A stretch of 64,000 nucleotides of DNA from Glutamicibacter halophytocola. Lineage in GTDB: Bacteria > Actinomycetota > Actinomycetes > Actinomycetales > Micrococcaceae. Position numbers and translations under genes: made by a program. This document shows, piece by piece, positions 1 through 7,926 of this stretch. The DNA is taken from NCBI RefSeq assembly GCF_001302565.1, contig NZ_CP012750.1, positions 3,286,001-3,350,000 on the forward strand. Reading direction: 5' to 3'. Each line of letters starts with the position of its first letter. The first letter of the stretch is position 1. The notes under the pieces are model-generated. The model saw only the letters and a list, made by a program, of their open reading frames with translations, searched no databases and was not told the DNA's origin.

Positions 1-856
1 GCAGCAAGGGCTTGGCATTTTCGGCACGCGAACCGCTGGAGCTGCGCTCGTTGGCTTGGCCGACCTGCGCATCCGGGGTGCCGGCGATCATCAGCGAGAC
101 CAGCTCCCGTTGCGGCAGCTCGCCGGTGAGCCGTTCTTGGACCAATGCGCCGTTGCGCAAAACCGTGATGCGGTCCGAAATGGCGTAGATCTGGTCCAGG
201 AAGTGCGAGACGAACAGGATTGCCACGCCATCTTGGCGCAGCTGGCGCATGACGGCGAATAGCTGTTCCACTTCATCGGTATCCAACGATGAGGTGGGCT
301 CATCAAGGATCAGGACCTTGGCGTTGACTACCATGGCGCGGCTAATCGCCACGAGCTGCTGGACCGCCAGGGAATGGGATCCCAAGGAGCTGGCAGGGTC
401 GATGCCCAGCCCCATTCGCGTGAGGAACACTTTGGCTTGGCGGCGCATGCTGTGCCAGTCCAGACCGCCAAAACGACGTGGTTCGCTGCCAAGCATGATG
501 TTTTCAGCGACTGTCAGGTTAGTGCACAGGTTGACTTCTTGGTAAACCGTGGAGATCCCATGTTCCCGCGCGTCGGCAGGACCGCTGAAACGGGCTGGGG
601 CTCCGCTGACCATGACGGTGCCAGCAGCAATCTGGTTGACTCCGGTCAGCGCCTTGATCAGCGTGGATTTTCCCGCGCCGTTCTCTCCCATCAGGGCGTG
701 GACTTCGCCAGGAAAAAGCCTGAAATCAACGCTGTCCAGTGCTTTGACGCCGGGGAATTCCACGGTGATTCCGGTCATCTGGACTACCGGTGAAGTTGGT
801 GGGTACTCGGGGATATCGGCTGCGTTTGGCCGCTGTTGAGGTTCTGATGCAATCAT
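1..856 (-). CDS. Sugar ABC transporter ATP-binding protein, YtfR-like (cut by window edge)
   Basis: This is the N-terminal 285 codons of a duplicated-ATPase sugar importer subunit; the rest lies beyond the left edge. It hydrolyses ATP on the inner face of the membrane to drive uptake of a sugar. Visible are Walker A GENGAGKS at residues 57-64, a Q-loop region (TVYQEVNL), a degenerate signature, and Walker B with LILDEPTSSLD followed by the switch histidine in FVSHFLDQ. The ATG at 856 follows AGAGGCAAG. The gene lies 89 bases downstream of a YtfQ-like binding protein on the same strand, so the pair matches the Escherichia coli YtfQ/YtfR arrangement. The galactofuranose assignment rests on the binding protein; rbsA- or mglA-type ATPases look similar. 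Confidence 0.9.
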   Translation of the reverse strand, partial: MIASEPQQRPNAADIPEYPPTSPVVQMTGITVEFPGVKALDSVDFRLFPGEVHALMGENGAGKSTLIKALTGVNQIAAGTVMVSGAPARFSGPADAREHGISTVYQEVNLCTNLTVAENIMLGSEPRRFGGLDWHSMRRQAKVFLTRMGLGIDPASSLGSHSLAVQQLVAISRAMVVNAKVLILDEPTSSLDTDEVEQLFAVMRQLRQDGVAILFVSHFLDQIYAISDRITVLRNGALVQERLTGELPQRELVSLMIAGTPDAQVGQANERSSSGSRAENAKPLL

Positions 857-945
857 TAACTTGCCTCTATGGGTCCGTAATCTGTTGCTAGTTGATGATC
901 CGGCGCACAGTAACCCCGTGCGCCGGATCATGGTGCCCTTGGCGC

Positions 946-1938
946 TTAGTACTTGCGCTCTGGCAAGGCCTTGGCTGCTTCGTCCTGGGTGAAAGCTGCA
1001 TCCTCAACCACGATGCGCTTCTCCACCGCTTCGCCAGCGACGACCTTTTTGGCGATCTCGGAAAGGTCTTGCCCGAGCAGCGGATTGCATTCAACGATGT
1101 AGTTGATCTTGCCGTCTGCCAGGGCCTGCATTCCATCCTTCACCGCGTCAATGGTGACGATCTTGATGTCCTTGCCCGGCTTCTTGCCTGCTGCCTCGAT
1201 GGCCTCGATGGCGCCCAGTCCCATATCGTCGTTGTGCGCGAAGACCAGGTCGATGTCGTCATGCGAGTTCAAGAACCCCTCCATGACCTGCTTGCCGCCG
1301 GCGCGGGTGAAATCGCCGGTCTGGGAATCCATGATCTTGATGTCAGTGCCAGCGATCGCTTTTTCGAAGCCTTCCTTGCGGTCAATGGCAGGAGCGGAAC
1401 CGGTGGTCCCCTGCAGTTCCACCACCTTCAGCTCTTCATCCTTGAAGTTCTCTGCCACCCAGTCCCCAGCGCGCTTGCCTTCTTCAACAAAGTCAGAACC
1501 GATGAATGAGGCATAGAGCGAGTCATCTGCGGTGTCGACCGCGCGGTCGGTGAGCACTACCGGAATGTTGGCGTTTTTGGCTTCCTGAAGCACTGCGTCC
1601 CATCCGGTCTCCACTACGGGCGAGAAAGCCAGCACATCTACGCCCTGGGCAATGTACGAGCGGAGCGCCTGGATCTGGTTTTCCTGCTTCTGCTGTGCAT
1701 CGGAGAAGCTGAGCTTGAAGCCATTGGCTTCGGTGAGGGTGTCCTGGATGTCCTTGGTGTTCGCCGCGCGCCATCCCGATTCGGCGCCAACTTGCGAAAA
1801 TCCGATGGAGATGGTTTCCGAGCCGCCGCCGGATGCCGCAGATCCGCCAGAGTCCGAGCCTGAGCAGGCGCTCAAAGCCGCCATGGCTGCAACAGAGAGC
1901 GCAGCAATTCCTGCGCGTAAAAAGGTCTTTCGCTTCAT
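946..1938 (-). CDS. Sugar ABC transporter substrate-binding lipoprotein, YtfQ-like
   Basis: This is a periplasmic-binding-protein-type receptor tethered outside the membrane. The first ~25 residues are a lipoprotein signal with lipobox LSAC. The mature part closely follows E. coli YtfQ as I remember it: IGFSQVGAESGWRAA, then QQKQENQIQALRSYIAQGVD, PVVETGWD, VELQGTTGSAPAIDRK and AHNDDMGLGAI. YtfQ binds galactofuranose. The start at 1938 is chosen because AGAAGGA lies just upstream and the signal peptide begins there; a longer frame to 2016 would run into the operator. It is the first gene of the importer operon, followed by the YtfR-like ATPase. Ligand specificity is inferred from similarity only. 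Confidence 0.9.
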   Translation of the reverse strand: MKRKTFLRAGIAALSVAAMAALSACSGSDSGGSAASGGGSETISIGFSQVGAESGWRAANTKDIQDTLTEANGFKLSFSDAQQKQENQIQALRSYIAQGVDVLAFSPVVETGWDAVLQEAKNANIPVVLTDRAVDTADDSLYASFIGSDFVEEGKRAGDWVAENFKDEELKVVELQGTTGSAPAIDRKEGFEKAIAGTDIKIMDSQTGDFTRAGGKQVMEGFLNSHDDIDLVFAHNDDMGLGAIEAIEAAGKKPGKDIKIVTIDAVKDGMQALADGKINYIVECNPLLGQDLSEIAKKVVAGEAVEKRIVVEDAAFTQDEAAKALPERKY

Positions 1939-2018
1939 TGAGATGTCCTTCTCGTGGGTCCCCGCCGACTGTCGAGTGATTGATTCCGAATGCGGGATGC
2001 CTGTGTCGGTGCTCACAA

Positions 2019-2032
2019 TGTTAGCGCTAACA
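2019..2032. promoter_or_regulatory. LacI-family operator upstream of the YtfQ-like gene
   Basis: TGTTAGCGCTAACA is a perfect 14-base palindrome of the LacI/GalR type with a central GC. It sits about 80 bases upstream of the ATG. A possible promoter on the minus strand overlaps it: TTTACC at 2059-2054, a 16-base gap, and TAAATT at 2037-2032. A repressor bound here would block transcription of the sugar importer. No LacI-type gene is present in the window, so the regulator is elsewhere. Confidence 0.75.
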
Positions 2033-2059
2033 ATTTAGCCTTGGAAGAGTCTGGGTAAA

Positions 2060-2519
2060 TTTTCTTTTTTTATTACAGAATTGCCACAAACATTCGAACC
2101 CTGAAATTTCAGTCCGGCGACTAGGAGTTCTAGAGAAAAAGTTAAAAACCCAATGGGACTATTCGGTCGATTTGCACGTGGGAAAGGTTTTGCGCTCGGC
2201 ATGCCTGCCCCGGAGAACAAGGGATCCTCTCCTGGCAGCACGCCAACGCAGCCTGCCAGGGCGCCACTGCACGAGGGTGGCGCCGGGCATCAGCTTCGCA
2301 CGTTCGATTGGCCCTTCCGGCCATGGGACCATGCTCGATGCTGTCACCGTCCTTGGGCAGCATCGAGATGGGCTTGGAGCTTGATCAGCTTGGTCTTCGC
2401 AGTACGCCCCTCGTCATTCCAGGCTGCAGCTGCGTAGCTGCCAGGGCCTGCTCGCCGACGCGGGGTGCAGAAGGCGTGCGCTGAAGACCATGCGGTCGTG
2501 CCCGTGCCACACTAGGTGG
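2060..2519. other. Intergenic stretch without a supported gene
   Basis: This stretch lies between the sugar importer promoter and the DUF456 gene. Short open frames exist on both strands but none has a ribosome site plus a recognisable protein. It presumably carries the upstream promoter region of the rightward DUF456 gene. I see no RNA gene or repeat in it. Confidence 0.4.
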
Positions 2520-3020
2520 GTGGATACACAGATTATTTACACCATTCTTGCTGGAATCTTGCTCGTGGTTTCGGCCCTGGGAACGATCTTCCCGGTGCTG
2601 CCCGGTTCGCTGCTGACCATCGGCACCCTGCTGGCCTGGGGATGGCTGCTCGGCTCCAGCGCCTCCTGGTGGGCCGCCGGCCTGGGCATGGGAATCGCGG
2701 TGCTGGGATGGTCCGCCTCGGCCATACTGACCGGCAGGAAGCTCAAGGAGCACCAGGTTCCCAAGGGGTCGATCCTCTTTGCCGCGATCGGGGCCATCGC
2801 CGGGGCATTCATCATTCCGGTGCTGGGTCTGTTTATCGGTTTTGCCGTGGGGCTCTTTGCCGGGGAAAGCGTGCGGCGCCGCGAGATCTCCGGTGCTTTC
2901 AGCTCTTCCTGGGCTGCATTGAAGGCCATGGGCCTGGGCATCGTGGTGGAATTCGGCTGCGTGCTGCTGGCCTCTTCCATCTGGGTGATCGGCCTGATTG
3001 CGCACTTCGCGACTCGCTAG
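2520..3020 (+). CDS. DUF456 family membrane protein
   Basis: A small hydrophobic protein of 166 residues with about four to five membrane segments. The pattern FPVLPGSLLTIGTLLAWGW near the N-terminus, followed by a glycine-rich hairpin (FIIPVLGLFIGFAVGLFAGE), is typical of the DUF456 family, whose function is unknown. I place the start at GTG 2520, preceded by AGGTGG, which gives an N-terminus (VDTQIIYTILAG) that leads straight into the first helix; an ATG at 2490 in the same frame is the alternative. The last codons overlap the end of the convergent response regulator gene by four bases. Confidence 0.8.
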   Translation: MDTQIIYTILAGILLVVSALGTIFPVLPGSLLTIGTLLAWGWLLGSSASWWAAGLGMGIAVLGWSASAILTGRKLKEHQVPKGSILFAAIGAIAGAFIIPVLGLFIGFAVGLFAGESVRRREISGAFSSSWAALKAMGLGIVVEFGCVLLASSIWVIGLIAHFATR

Positions 3021-3622
3021 ATCCAGCCCATCTCACGGGCGTAGCGCGCCGCCTCGATGCGGTTGGCGGTGCTGGTTTTGCCGATCGCGTTGGACAGATG
3101 GTTGCGCACGGTTCCCACCGACAGGTGCACCGCGGAAGCAATCTGCGAGACCGGCGAGCCCGAGGCGGCCAGCGACAGGATCTCGCGTTCGCGCCCGGTC
3201 AGCGGGTTGCTGCTCGCCTCCACGCTGAGCATGGCTCGCTGCGGATCCACGACCTTGTCCCCGCAAGAAACCCTGCGGATGGCGGCAACCAGCTCCGCCG
3301 GCGGCGAGTCCTTGACCAGAAAGCCATGGGCGCCGGCCTCGAAGGCCTGGCGGAAGTAGCCGGGACGGTCGAAAGTGGTCAGGATCAGCACCTTCACCCC
3401 CGGGTGGCTGGCCCTGAGTTCCGCCGCGGTGCGCAGCCCATCTTGCCGCGGCATCTGCACATCCAGCAAGGCGATATCCGCCGGGCGCTCATCAAGGGCC
3501 GCGGCAACTTCGTCCCCGTCGGCGCATTGCGCGACAACCTGGATATCTTCTTCGAGGTTCAGCAGGGCGGCCAGCGCACCGCGGACCAGGTGCTGGTCAT
3601 CGGCGATAAGTACCCGGATCAC
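3017..3622 (-). CDS. LuxR-family response regulator (DesR/YvfU-like)
   Basis: A 201-residue two-component response regulator. The receiver domain covers residues 1-120 with acidic pair DD at 8-9, phospho-acceptor Asp54 in ALLDVQMP, and the conserved Lys in FLVKDS. A LuxR/NarL-type helix-turn-helix occupies about 138-195 (LTGREREILSLAASG, then SVGTVRNHLSNAIGK). It starts with GTG overlapping the kinase stop codon as GTGA, so kinase and regulator are translationally coupled. It is last in the order ATPase, permease, kinase, regulator, the order of Bacillus subtilis yvfRSTU. It probably controls the ABC exporter genes; a triple GTCATG array at 6485-6516 is a candidate binding site. Confidence 0.92.
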   Translation of the reverse strand: MIRVLIADDQHLVRGALAALLNLEEDIQVVAQCADGDEVAAALDERPADIALLDVQMPRQDGLRTAAELRASHPGVKVLILTTFDRPGYFRQAFEAGAHGFLVKDSPPAELVAAIRRVSCGDKVVDPQRAMLSVEASSNPLTGREREILSLAASGSPVSQIASAVHLSVGTVRNHLSNAIGKTSTANRIEAARYAREMGWI

Positions 3623-4773
3623 GCTTTGCTCCCTTTCGTGTCGAAGGCTACCTGCACGCTGGTTCCGCCCAGTCGTGACGCCCCTACGGTGCAGCTGGCG
3701 CCGAACTGCCTGGCGCGTTCTTGCATTCCCCGGATGCCATGGCCAGGAGTGCTGGCCTGCAGGCCGTCGCCGTCGTCATCAACGCTGACTTTTCCCGGTT
3801 CCAGATGCAGCACGATGCTGCTGGCGTGGGCGTGGCGCAGCACGTTGGTGACCGCTTCGCGCAGGATCCATGCCACGTGCGAACGCAGTTGCATCGGCAC
3901 CTGCTCGGCGGTGCCTGCCACGCTGAATTCCAGGTTGTTATCGCTGCAGGCCTGCTGCAGCTCGGCCAATTCGACCGCCAGATCCTGGCGGCTGAGCCCC
4001 TGCACCGTGGTGCGCACCGAATCCAGCGCGTCCACGGCCAAGGCACTGAGCTGTTCCAGTTCCCTGCGGGCCTGGGCGTATTCCTCCTGGTCCATCAGGC
4101 GCAGGGCGAGCTGCGCCTTCAAGTTCAATGCGGTCAGCGAATGCCCGATGCCATCATGCACATCCCTGGCCACCCGTTCCTGTTCGGCCACCAGCAGGTA
4201 GTCGCTGCGAATCTTTTCCGCAGCGGTCGAGCGCCGGATGGCGGCCACAGTGATGGCATACACCACCATCAGCACGAGGTTCAGGCCAATCAGGAAGATC
4301 GCATCCATGAACTGCCCGAAGATGATCGGCAGCGCGAAGCTGAGCACCAGCACCGCCGCATAGGTGGCGACGGCCCAGGACCGGCCCAGCAAGAAGATCG
4401 CGAAAGAGGTAATGAAGGGGAAGAGCCCCATGGTGGTCAGCCCGACGGCCGGGATGCCCACGGCGGTAATCGCGCAGAGGACCAGGAAGCTCGCCTGCGC
4501 CCGGCGGGCGCTGGTCCCGCCCTGCCCGATCGTCCACGAGAACTGCGCATAGGACCTCAGGTACACGGCGGCGAACAGGGCGATCAGCGCCAGGCCGATG
4601 ATCCGGGTGGGCAGCGCATAATCATCCAGAACCAGGTCCAGAACCGGGAAGACCAGGAAAATCACCCAGACCCCGGCAATCAGCCAGCCTCGGCGATCCC
4701 AGAATTTCTGGTCATCGTCGAAGCCGCAGGGCAGGTCGGCCGCTGCGCCGGCGCCGGGCTGGCTCTGGCTCAC
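3619..4773 (-). CDS. Sensor histidine kinase (HisKA_3 type, DesK/YvfT-like)
   Basis: A membrane-bound kinase of 384 residues. Residues about 30-180 form five to six membrane helices. A HisKA_3 dimerisation domain follows, with the phospho-acceptor His206 in VARDVHDGIGHSL, and a C-terminal HATPase domain with N-box (LREAVTNVLRHAHA) and G-box motifs (DDDGDG, GHGIRGM). It lacks a large extracellular domain, as in intramembrane-sensing kinases. I use GTG 4773, which overlaps the permease stop codon as GTGA; the frame upstream is open to 4833 but would run deep into the permease gene. The partner is the LuxR-type regulator immediately downstream. Confidence 0.88.
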   Translation of the reverse strand: MSQSQPGAGAAADLPCGFDDDQKFWDRRGWLIAGVWVIFLVFPVLDLVLDDYALPTRIIGLALIALFAAVYLRSYAQFSWTIGQGGTSARRAQASFLVLCAITAVGIPAVGLTTMGLFPFITSFAIFLLGRSWAVATYAAVLVLSFALPIIFGQFMDAIFLIGLNLVLMVVYAITVAAIRRSTAAEKIRSDYLLVAEQERVARDVHDGIGHSLTALNLKAQLALRLMDQEEYAQARRELEQLSALAVDALDSVRTTVQGLSRQDLAVELAELQQACSDNNLEFSVAGTAEQVPMQLRSHVAWILREAVTNVLRHAHASSIVLHLEPGKVSVDDDGDGLQASTPGHGIRGMQERARQFGASCTVGASRLGGTSVQVAFDTKGSKA

Positions 4774-5525
4774 TGGCGAGCCTTGGCCTTCCTGGTGGCC
4801 AGAACCGCGAAGAGAACGAAGATGAGTGCCCATGCCACTAGGTTAGCGGTTGGGATCCACAGGGCATCCGGTGCCATGTCCACTCCGGCAGGCATGTCCT
4901 TGAGCAATGGGTAGCGGGCCAGTGCGACGTAGCCGTACATCGGGGTGAAGCGTGCCGCGTCGAGCATGCCTCCTTCCAGGGGCATGAAGACGTTGCCGAA
5001 GAAGGCGAAGAACACCATCAGCCCCGAGGCCAGCCCCAGGGCTGATTCGGATTTGAACATCATGCCCACCCCAATGCCATAGCAGGCGAAGACCAAGGCG
5101 CCTAGCAGGATGATCAGGTAGCTCGCGCCCCAGATCCAGCCTTCTTGGACTTCGGCCCCGGTGGCCGCTCCCAAGGCGAAGACCAATGCCGCCGAAGCGC
5201 CAGCGACCGTCGCGGCAACGATCATCTTGCTTCCAACGAACATGGCCGGAGGCATTCTGGTCAAGGCGATTTGCCGGCCCCACCCCTGCATGGTTTCGGT
5301 GGCCACGGTGCCGGCGATGGCTACCGTGCTGACCGCCGCTCCGTAGGCAGCCATGGAAATCATCAGATAGAACTTCACGTTTCCAGCGCCCAGAGCGGAT
5401 TCGGTGTAGCTGGGGATGTTTCCGAACAGGATGTACATTGCCGCGGGCAGCAGCAGGGCGAAGATCAGGTTGTACCCGTCGCGGAAGTGCCGCGCGAATT
5501 CCACGCGGATATAGGTGCTCATCAT
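4770..5525 (-). CDS. ABC-2 type transporter permease (YvfS-like)
   Basis: A 251-residue integral membrane protein with about six helices. It has an early helix (YNLIFALLLPAAMYILFG), a cytoplasmic coupling region after helix 2 (TETMQGWGRQIALTRMPP), and a C-terminal helix ending in a basic tail. This is the layout of ABC-2 exporters that act on lipids, drugs or peptides. The start ATG at 5525 overlaps the ATPase stop as ATGA and the end overlaps the kinase start, so all four genes are coupled. The substrate is unknown; linkage to a two-component system suggests a response to membrane or antibiotic stress. Confidence 0.9.
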   Translation of the reverse strand: MMSTYIRVEFARHFRDGYNLIFALLLPAAMYILFGNIPSYTESALGAGNVKFYLMISMAAYGAAVSTVAIAGTVATETMQGWGRQIALTRMPPAMFVGSKMIVAATVAGASAALVFALGAATGAEVQEGWIWGASYLIILLGALVFACYGIGVGMMFKSESALGLASGLMVFFAFFGNVFMPLEGGMLDAARFTPMYGYVALARYPLLKDMPAGVDMAPDALWIPTANLVAWALIFVLFAVLATRKAKARQ

Positions 5526-6439
5526 GATGCGTCCTTGGTCAGCTGGATGAAGGCGTCTTCCAGGCTCGGTGAGGAAATTTCCAGGTCGTAGCCCTGGTAT
5601 TCGGAAAGCAGGGCGGCTGCGAAGCGGTCAGAATCTGCGCTGTGGAAGGACAGGCGCAATCCGTTGCGCTCGGCCACCTGCACCGAGTCGCCAAAAGCCG
5701 CGGCCCGGTCGGCGTGTTGTGGCGAGGGGAAGGAAGCGCTGACTGTGCGGCCGGAGATGAGTTTGCGCAGCTCTTCGGTCGCCCCGTCGGCGACAATCCG
5801 CCCTTGGCTCATCAATATGGTGCGTTCGGCGAAGTTCTGGGCTTCTTCCAGATAGTGCGTGGCGAAAATGATGGTGCGTCCATCGGTGGCTTCGGCGCGC
5901 ATCGTGGCCCAGAAGTCCCTGCGTGCCATCACGTCCATGCCGGCCGTTGGCTCATCGAGGATCAGCACATCCGGGTCGGGCAGCAGGGCCAGGGCGAATT
6001 TGATGCGCTGCTGCTCGCCTCCGGAGCATTTGCCCACGCGCCGCTTGGCGATCTTGTCCAGGCCTGTGCGTTCCATGACCGGGCCAATGCGATCGGCCTT
6101 TTCATGCATGTGGGCGATGACGGACACCGTCTCCTTGACGGTCATGTCGCGCAGGAGCCCACCGGTCTGCAAAACGGCCGAGACCCGGCCAGCGGTGATC
6201 GCCTGGCGCGGATCCAGGCCGAGGATTTCCACCGATCCCCCGGTGGGCTGGGTCAGCCCCAGGATCATGTCCACGGTAGTTGTCTTGCCGGCTCCATTGG
6301 GTCCCAGAAAGGCCACGATCTGCCCGGCCTGGATCTTCAGGTCGATGCCCTTGACGGCTTCTACCTTGTTGCGCGGCGTCGAGAAAGTCTTCTTCAGACC
6401 TCGGAGAGAAACCGCATCGGCTTTAATTAGCGTTTCCAT
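5522..6439 (-). CDS. ABC transporter ATP-binding protein (YvfR-like)
   Basis: A 305-residue single-domain ATPase for the adjacent ABC-2 permease. Walker A is GPNGAGKT, the signature region reads CSGGEQQR rather than LSGGQ, Walker B is VLILDEPTAGMD, and the switch histidine is in FATHYLEEA. A C-terminal extension of about 90 residues after the nucleotide-binding domain resembles the accessory domain of drug or lipid exporters. It is the first gene of the operon, with a 316-base upstream region shared with the divergent dedA-like gene. The signature deviation is seen in some close exporter families and need not abolish activity. Confidence 0.92.
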   Translation of the reverse strand: METLIKADAVSLRGLKKTFSTPRNKVEAVKGIDLKIQAGQIVAFLGPNGAGKTTTVDMILGLTQPTGGSVEILGLDPRQAITAGRVSAVLQTGGLLRDMTVKETVSVIAHMHEKADRIGPVMERTGLDKIAKRRVGKCSGGEQQRIKFALALLPDPDVLILDEPTAGMDVMARRDFWATMRAEATDGRTIIFATHYLEEAQNFAERTILMSQGRIVADGATEELRKLISGRTVSASFPSPQHADRAAAFGDSVQVAERNGLRLSFHSADSDRFAAALLSEYQGYDLEISSPSLEDAFIQLTKDAS

Positions 6440-6484
6440 GTTTCATAGTCTTCCCCGTTTGCCAGGTGGGCAGAAGAGCAGATT

Positions 6485-6516
6485 GTCATGTGTTGCCCAT
6501 GACCGTTGTCATGGGC
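6485..6516. promoter_or_regulatory. Triple GTCATG repeat, candidate response-regulator site
   Basis: GTCATG occurs at 6485-6490, its reverse CATGAC at 6498-6503, and GTCATG again at 6508-6513. The last two form a perfect 9-base inverted repeat, GCCCATGAC and GTCATGGGC, around CGTT. The array is 46-77 bases upstream of the ATPase start, where a NarL/DesR-type regulator would bind to control its own operon. The rest of 6440-6755 shows no gene. Confidence 0.5.
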
Positions 6517-6755
6517 GGAAAATAGTTGCCCAGATTCAACCATGCAGTTGATTGCTTCTGGACCGACTGTGACCTTGGCAACTCGCCGCCACGAGATGCC
6601 CGATGGCCGCTGTCGCCAATCGGGCGGAAAACCATGATCCATCCGGGTCAACGAACACATTGGAGATTTTCTCCCTTGTGGCCGGGCAATCCAGCAGCGG
6701 AGCTTCGGGATACCCCTATGGGAAACTCACAGTGACATCCCGTAGGATTTTTCCT

Positions 6756-7457
6756 GTGCTAGATCAATCTTCTTTTCTTTCCTTCGTGACGGACTATGCG
6801 TCGCCGACCGTGGGAGCGGCCTTCCTGCCAGACTGGCTGAACCCGGCGGTCTTCCTGAATAACCCGGAACTCGGTCCGTGGGTTGTCCTGCTGGTCTGCG
6901 CCATCGTCTTCGCCGAGACCGGCTTGCTCGTGGGTTTCTTCCTGCCTGGCGACTCGATGCTCTTCACCGTCGGCATGCTCATCGCCACCGGCACCATCCA
7001 CGTGCCATTGTGGCTCTTTGCCCTGGCAATCTTCATCTTCGCTTTTGCAGGCGACCAAACCGGCTACATCATCGGCAGGAAGTCCGGCCCGGCCATCTTC
7101 AAGAGGCCGGATTCGCGCTTCTTCTCGCAAAAGAATGTCGAACGCGCCCACGAATTCTTCGAGAAGTACGGTGGCCGCGCAGTAATTCTGGCACGTTTTG
7201 TTCCCGTCGTCCGCACTTTTGTCCCGGTCATTGCCGGCGTGGCAAAAATGGACCACAAGACCTTCGTCACCTTCAACCTGGTTGGCGCCGCCCTCTGGGG
7301 CATCGGCGTCACGTTGCTGGGCTATTGGCTGGGACAGTTCACCTGGATCGAAGAGAACATCGACATCATCTTCATTCTGATCGTTCTGCTCTCAGTGATC
7401 CCTATCGGCGTTGAATTGCTCAAGGCCCGCAAGCCACACAAGAAAATCGAAGACTAG
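6756..7457 (+). CDS. DedA family membrane protein
   Basis: A 233-residue inner-membrane protein of the DedA/VTT family, whose members are implicated in lipid-carrier or phospholipid flipping and membrane homeostasis. Diagnostic stretches are ETGLLVGFFLPGDSMLF, then GDQTGYIIGRKSG, HEFFEKYGGRAVILARFVPVVRTF and VAGVAKM-like text before the last helices. The start is set at GTG 6756 with TAGGA eight bases upstream. The frame is open to 6603, but the added residues are low-complexity and not membrane-like; GTG 6732 is a second option. A terminator-like hairpin directly follows the stop codon. Confidence 0.9.
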   Translation: MLDQSSFLSFVTDYASPTVGAAFLPDWLNPAVFLNNPELGPWVVLLVCAIVFAETGLLVGFFLPGDSMLFTVGMLIATGTIHVPLWLFALAIFIFAFAGDQTGYIIGRKSGPAIFKRPDSRFFSQKNVERAHEFFEKYGGRAVILARFVPVVRTFVPVIAGVAKMDHKTFVTFNLVGAALWGIGVTLLGYWLGQFTWIEENIDIIFILIVLLSVIPIGVELLKARKPHKKIED

Positions 7458-7460
7458 TTT

Positions 7461-7817
7461 CTAAGCACTTCGGCGGCCAAATCGGCCGCCACCCCACTGT
7501 ACGCCGTGGCGCATCAACCAATTTTCGCAAGGTTGAATAGTGCCGCGGCGTACCCCTTTGCAGACCAAGTCCTCGCCCGCATCGATCAGCCGCATCGCTT
7601 CGGTGGTCGCCGGGCGCACCACGTTCAGCAGGACTTCGCAATCGCAATATCCGCCGAGCACCCGCATTTTCTTCTCCAGCGCGCTGGCTCGCGGAGCGCA
7701 TTCATCGCGATAAAAACTGAGCATCCGCAAGCTTCCATCGCAGGCGGCCTCAGAGGCCACCCGATACAAGTAGCAGGGCAGGCATTCATGAATCACAGGC
7801 CTGGGCAACTCGGACAT
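7461..7817 (-). CDS. DUF2695 family protein
   Basis: A 118-residue soluble protein. The motif around GGYCDCEVLLNV is the hallmark of DUF2695, where a cysteine-containing turn precedes a conserved EV-N strand. Additional cysteines occur in ECLPCYLY and DECAPR, giving several potential metal ligands. Function is unknown. It runs convergent to the DedA gene with a 3-base gap, so its C-terminus (QWGGGRFGRRSA) is encoded by the hairpin that may terminate dedA transcription. The ATG at 7817 is preceded by GGGAGTTCTG. Confidence 0.75.
   Translation of the reverse strand: MSELPRPVIHECLPCYLYRVASEAACDGSLRMLSFYRDECAPRASALEKKMRVLGGYCDCEVLLNVVRPATTEAMRLIDAGEDLVCKGVRRGTIQPCENWLMRHGVQWGGGRFGRRSA
7472..7490 (+). 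terminator. Terminator-like hairpin after the DedA gene
   Basis: GGCGGCC and GGCCGCC form a perfect 7-base stem around AAATC, 15 bases after the DedA stop codon. There is no T run. The hairpin lies inside the last codons of the convergent DUF2695 gene. Confidence 0.55.
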
Positions 7818-7833
7818 CAGAACTCCCTAACGC

Positions 7834-7875
7834 AGTAGTGGCGAGGCCGGTTATTCCGCCGTCCTCGCCACTACT
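7834..7875. repeat. Perfect 13-base inverted repeat
   Basis: AGTAGTGGCGAGG at 7834-7846 and CCTCGCCACTACT at 7863-7875 are exact reverse complements around a 16-base loop. The element lies just upstream of the DUF2695 start and downstream of the aminotransferase stop on the same strand. It could be the aminotransferase terminator, although no T run follows on either side. Confidence 0.6.
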
Positions 7876-7926
7876 ATTCAACGCCGAGCGCTTTCCGCAG
7901 CACTTTGGGAAGCGAACTGTGGACAT

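Noticed and set aside
2385..3005. 206-codon minus-strand open frame opposite the DUF456 gene
   Set aside because: Gln/Gly/Arg/His-rich antisense text without motifs; the opposite strand encodes a convincing membrane protein.
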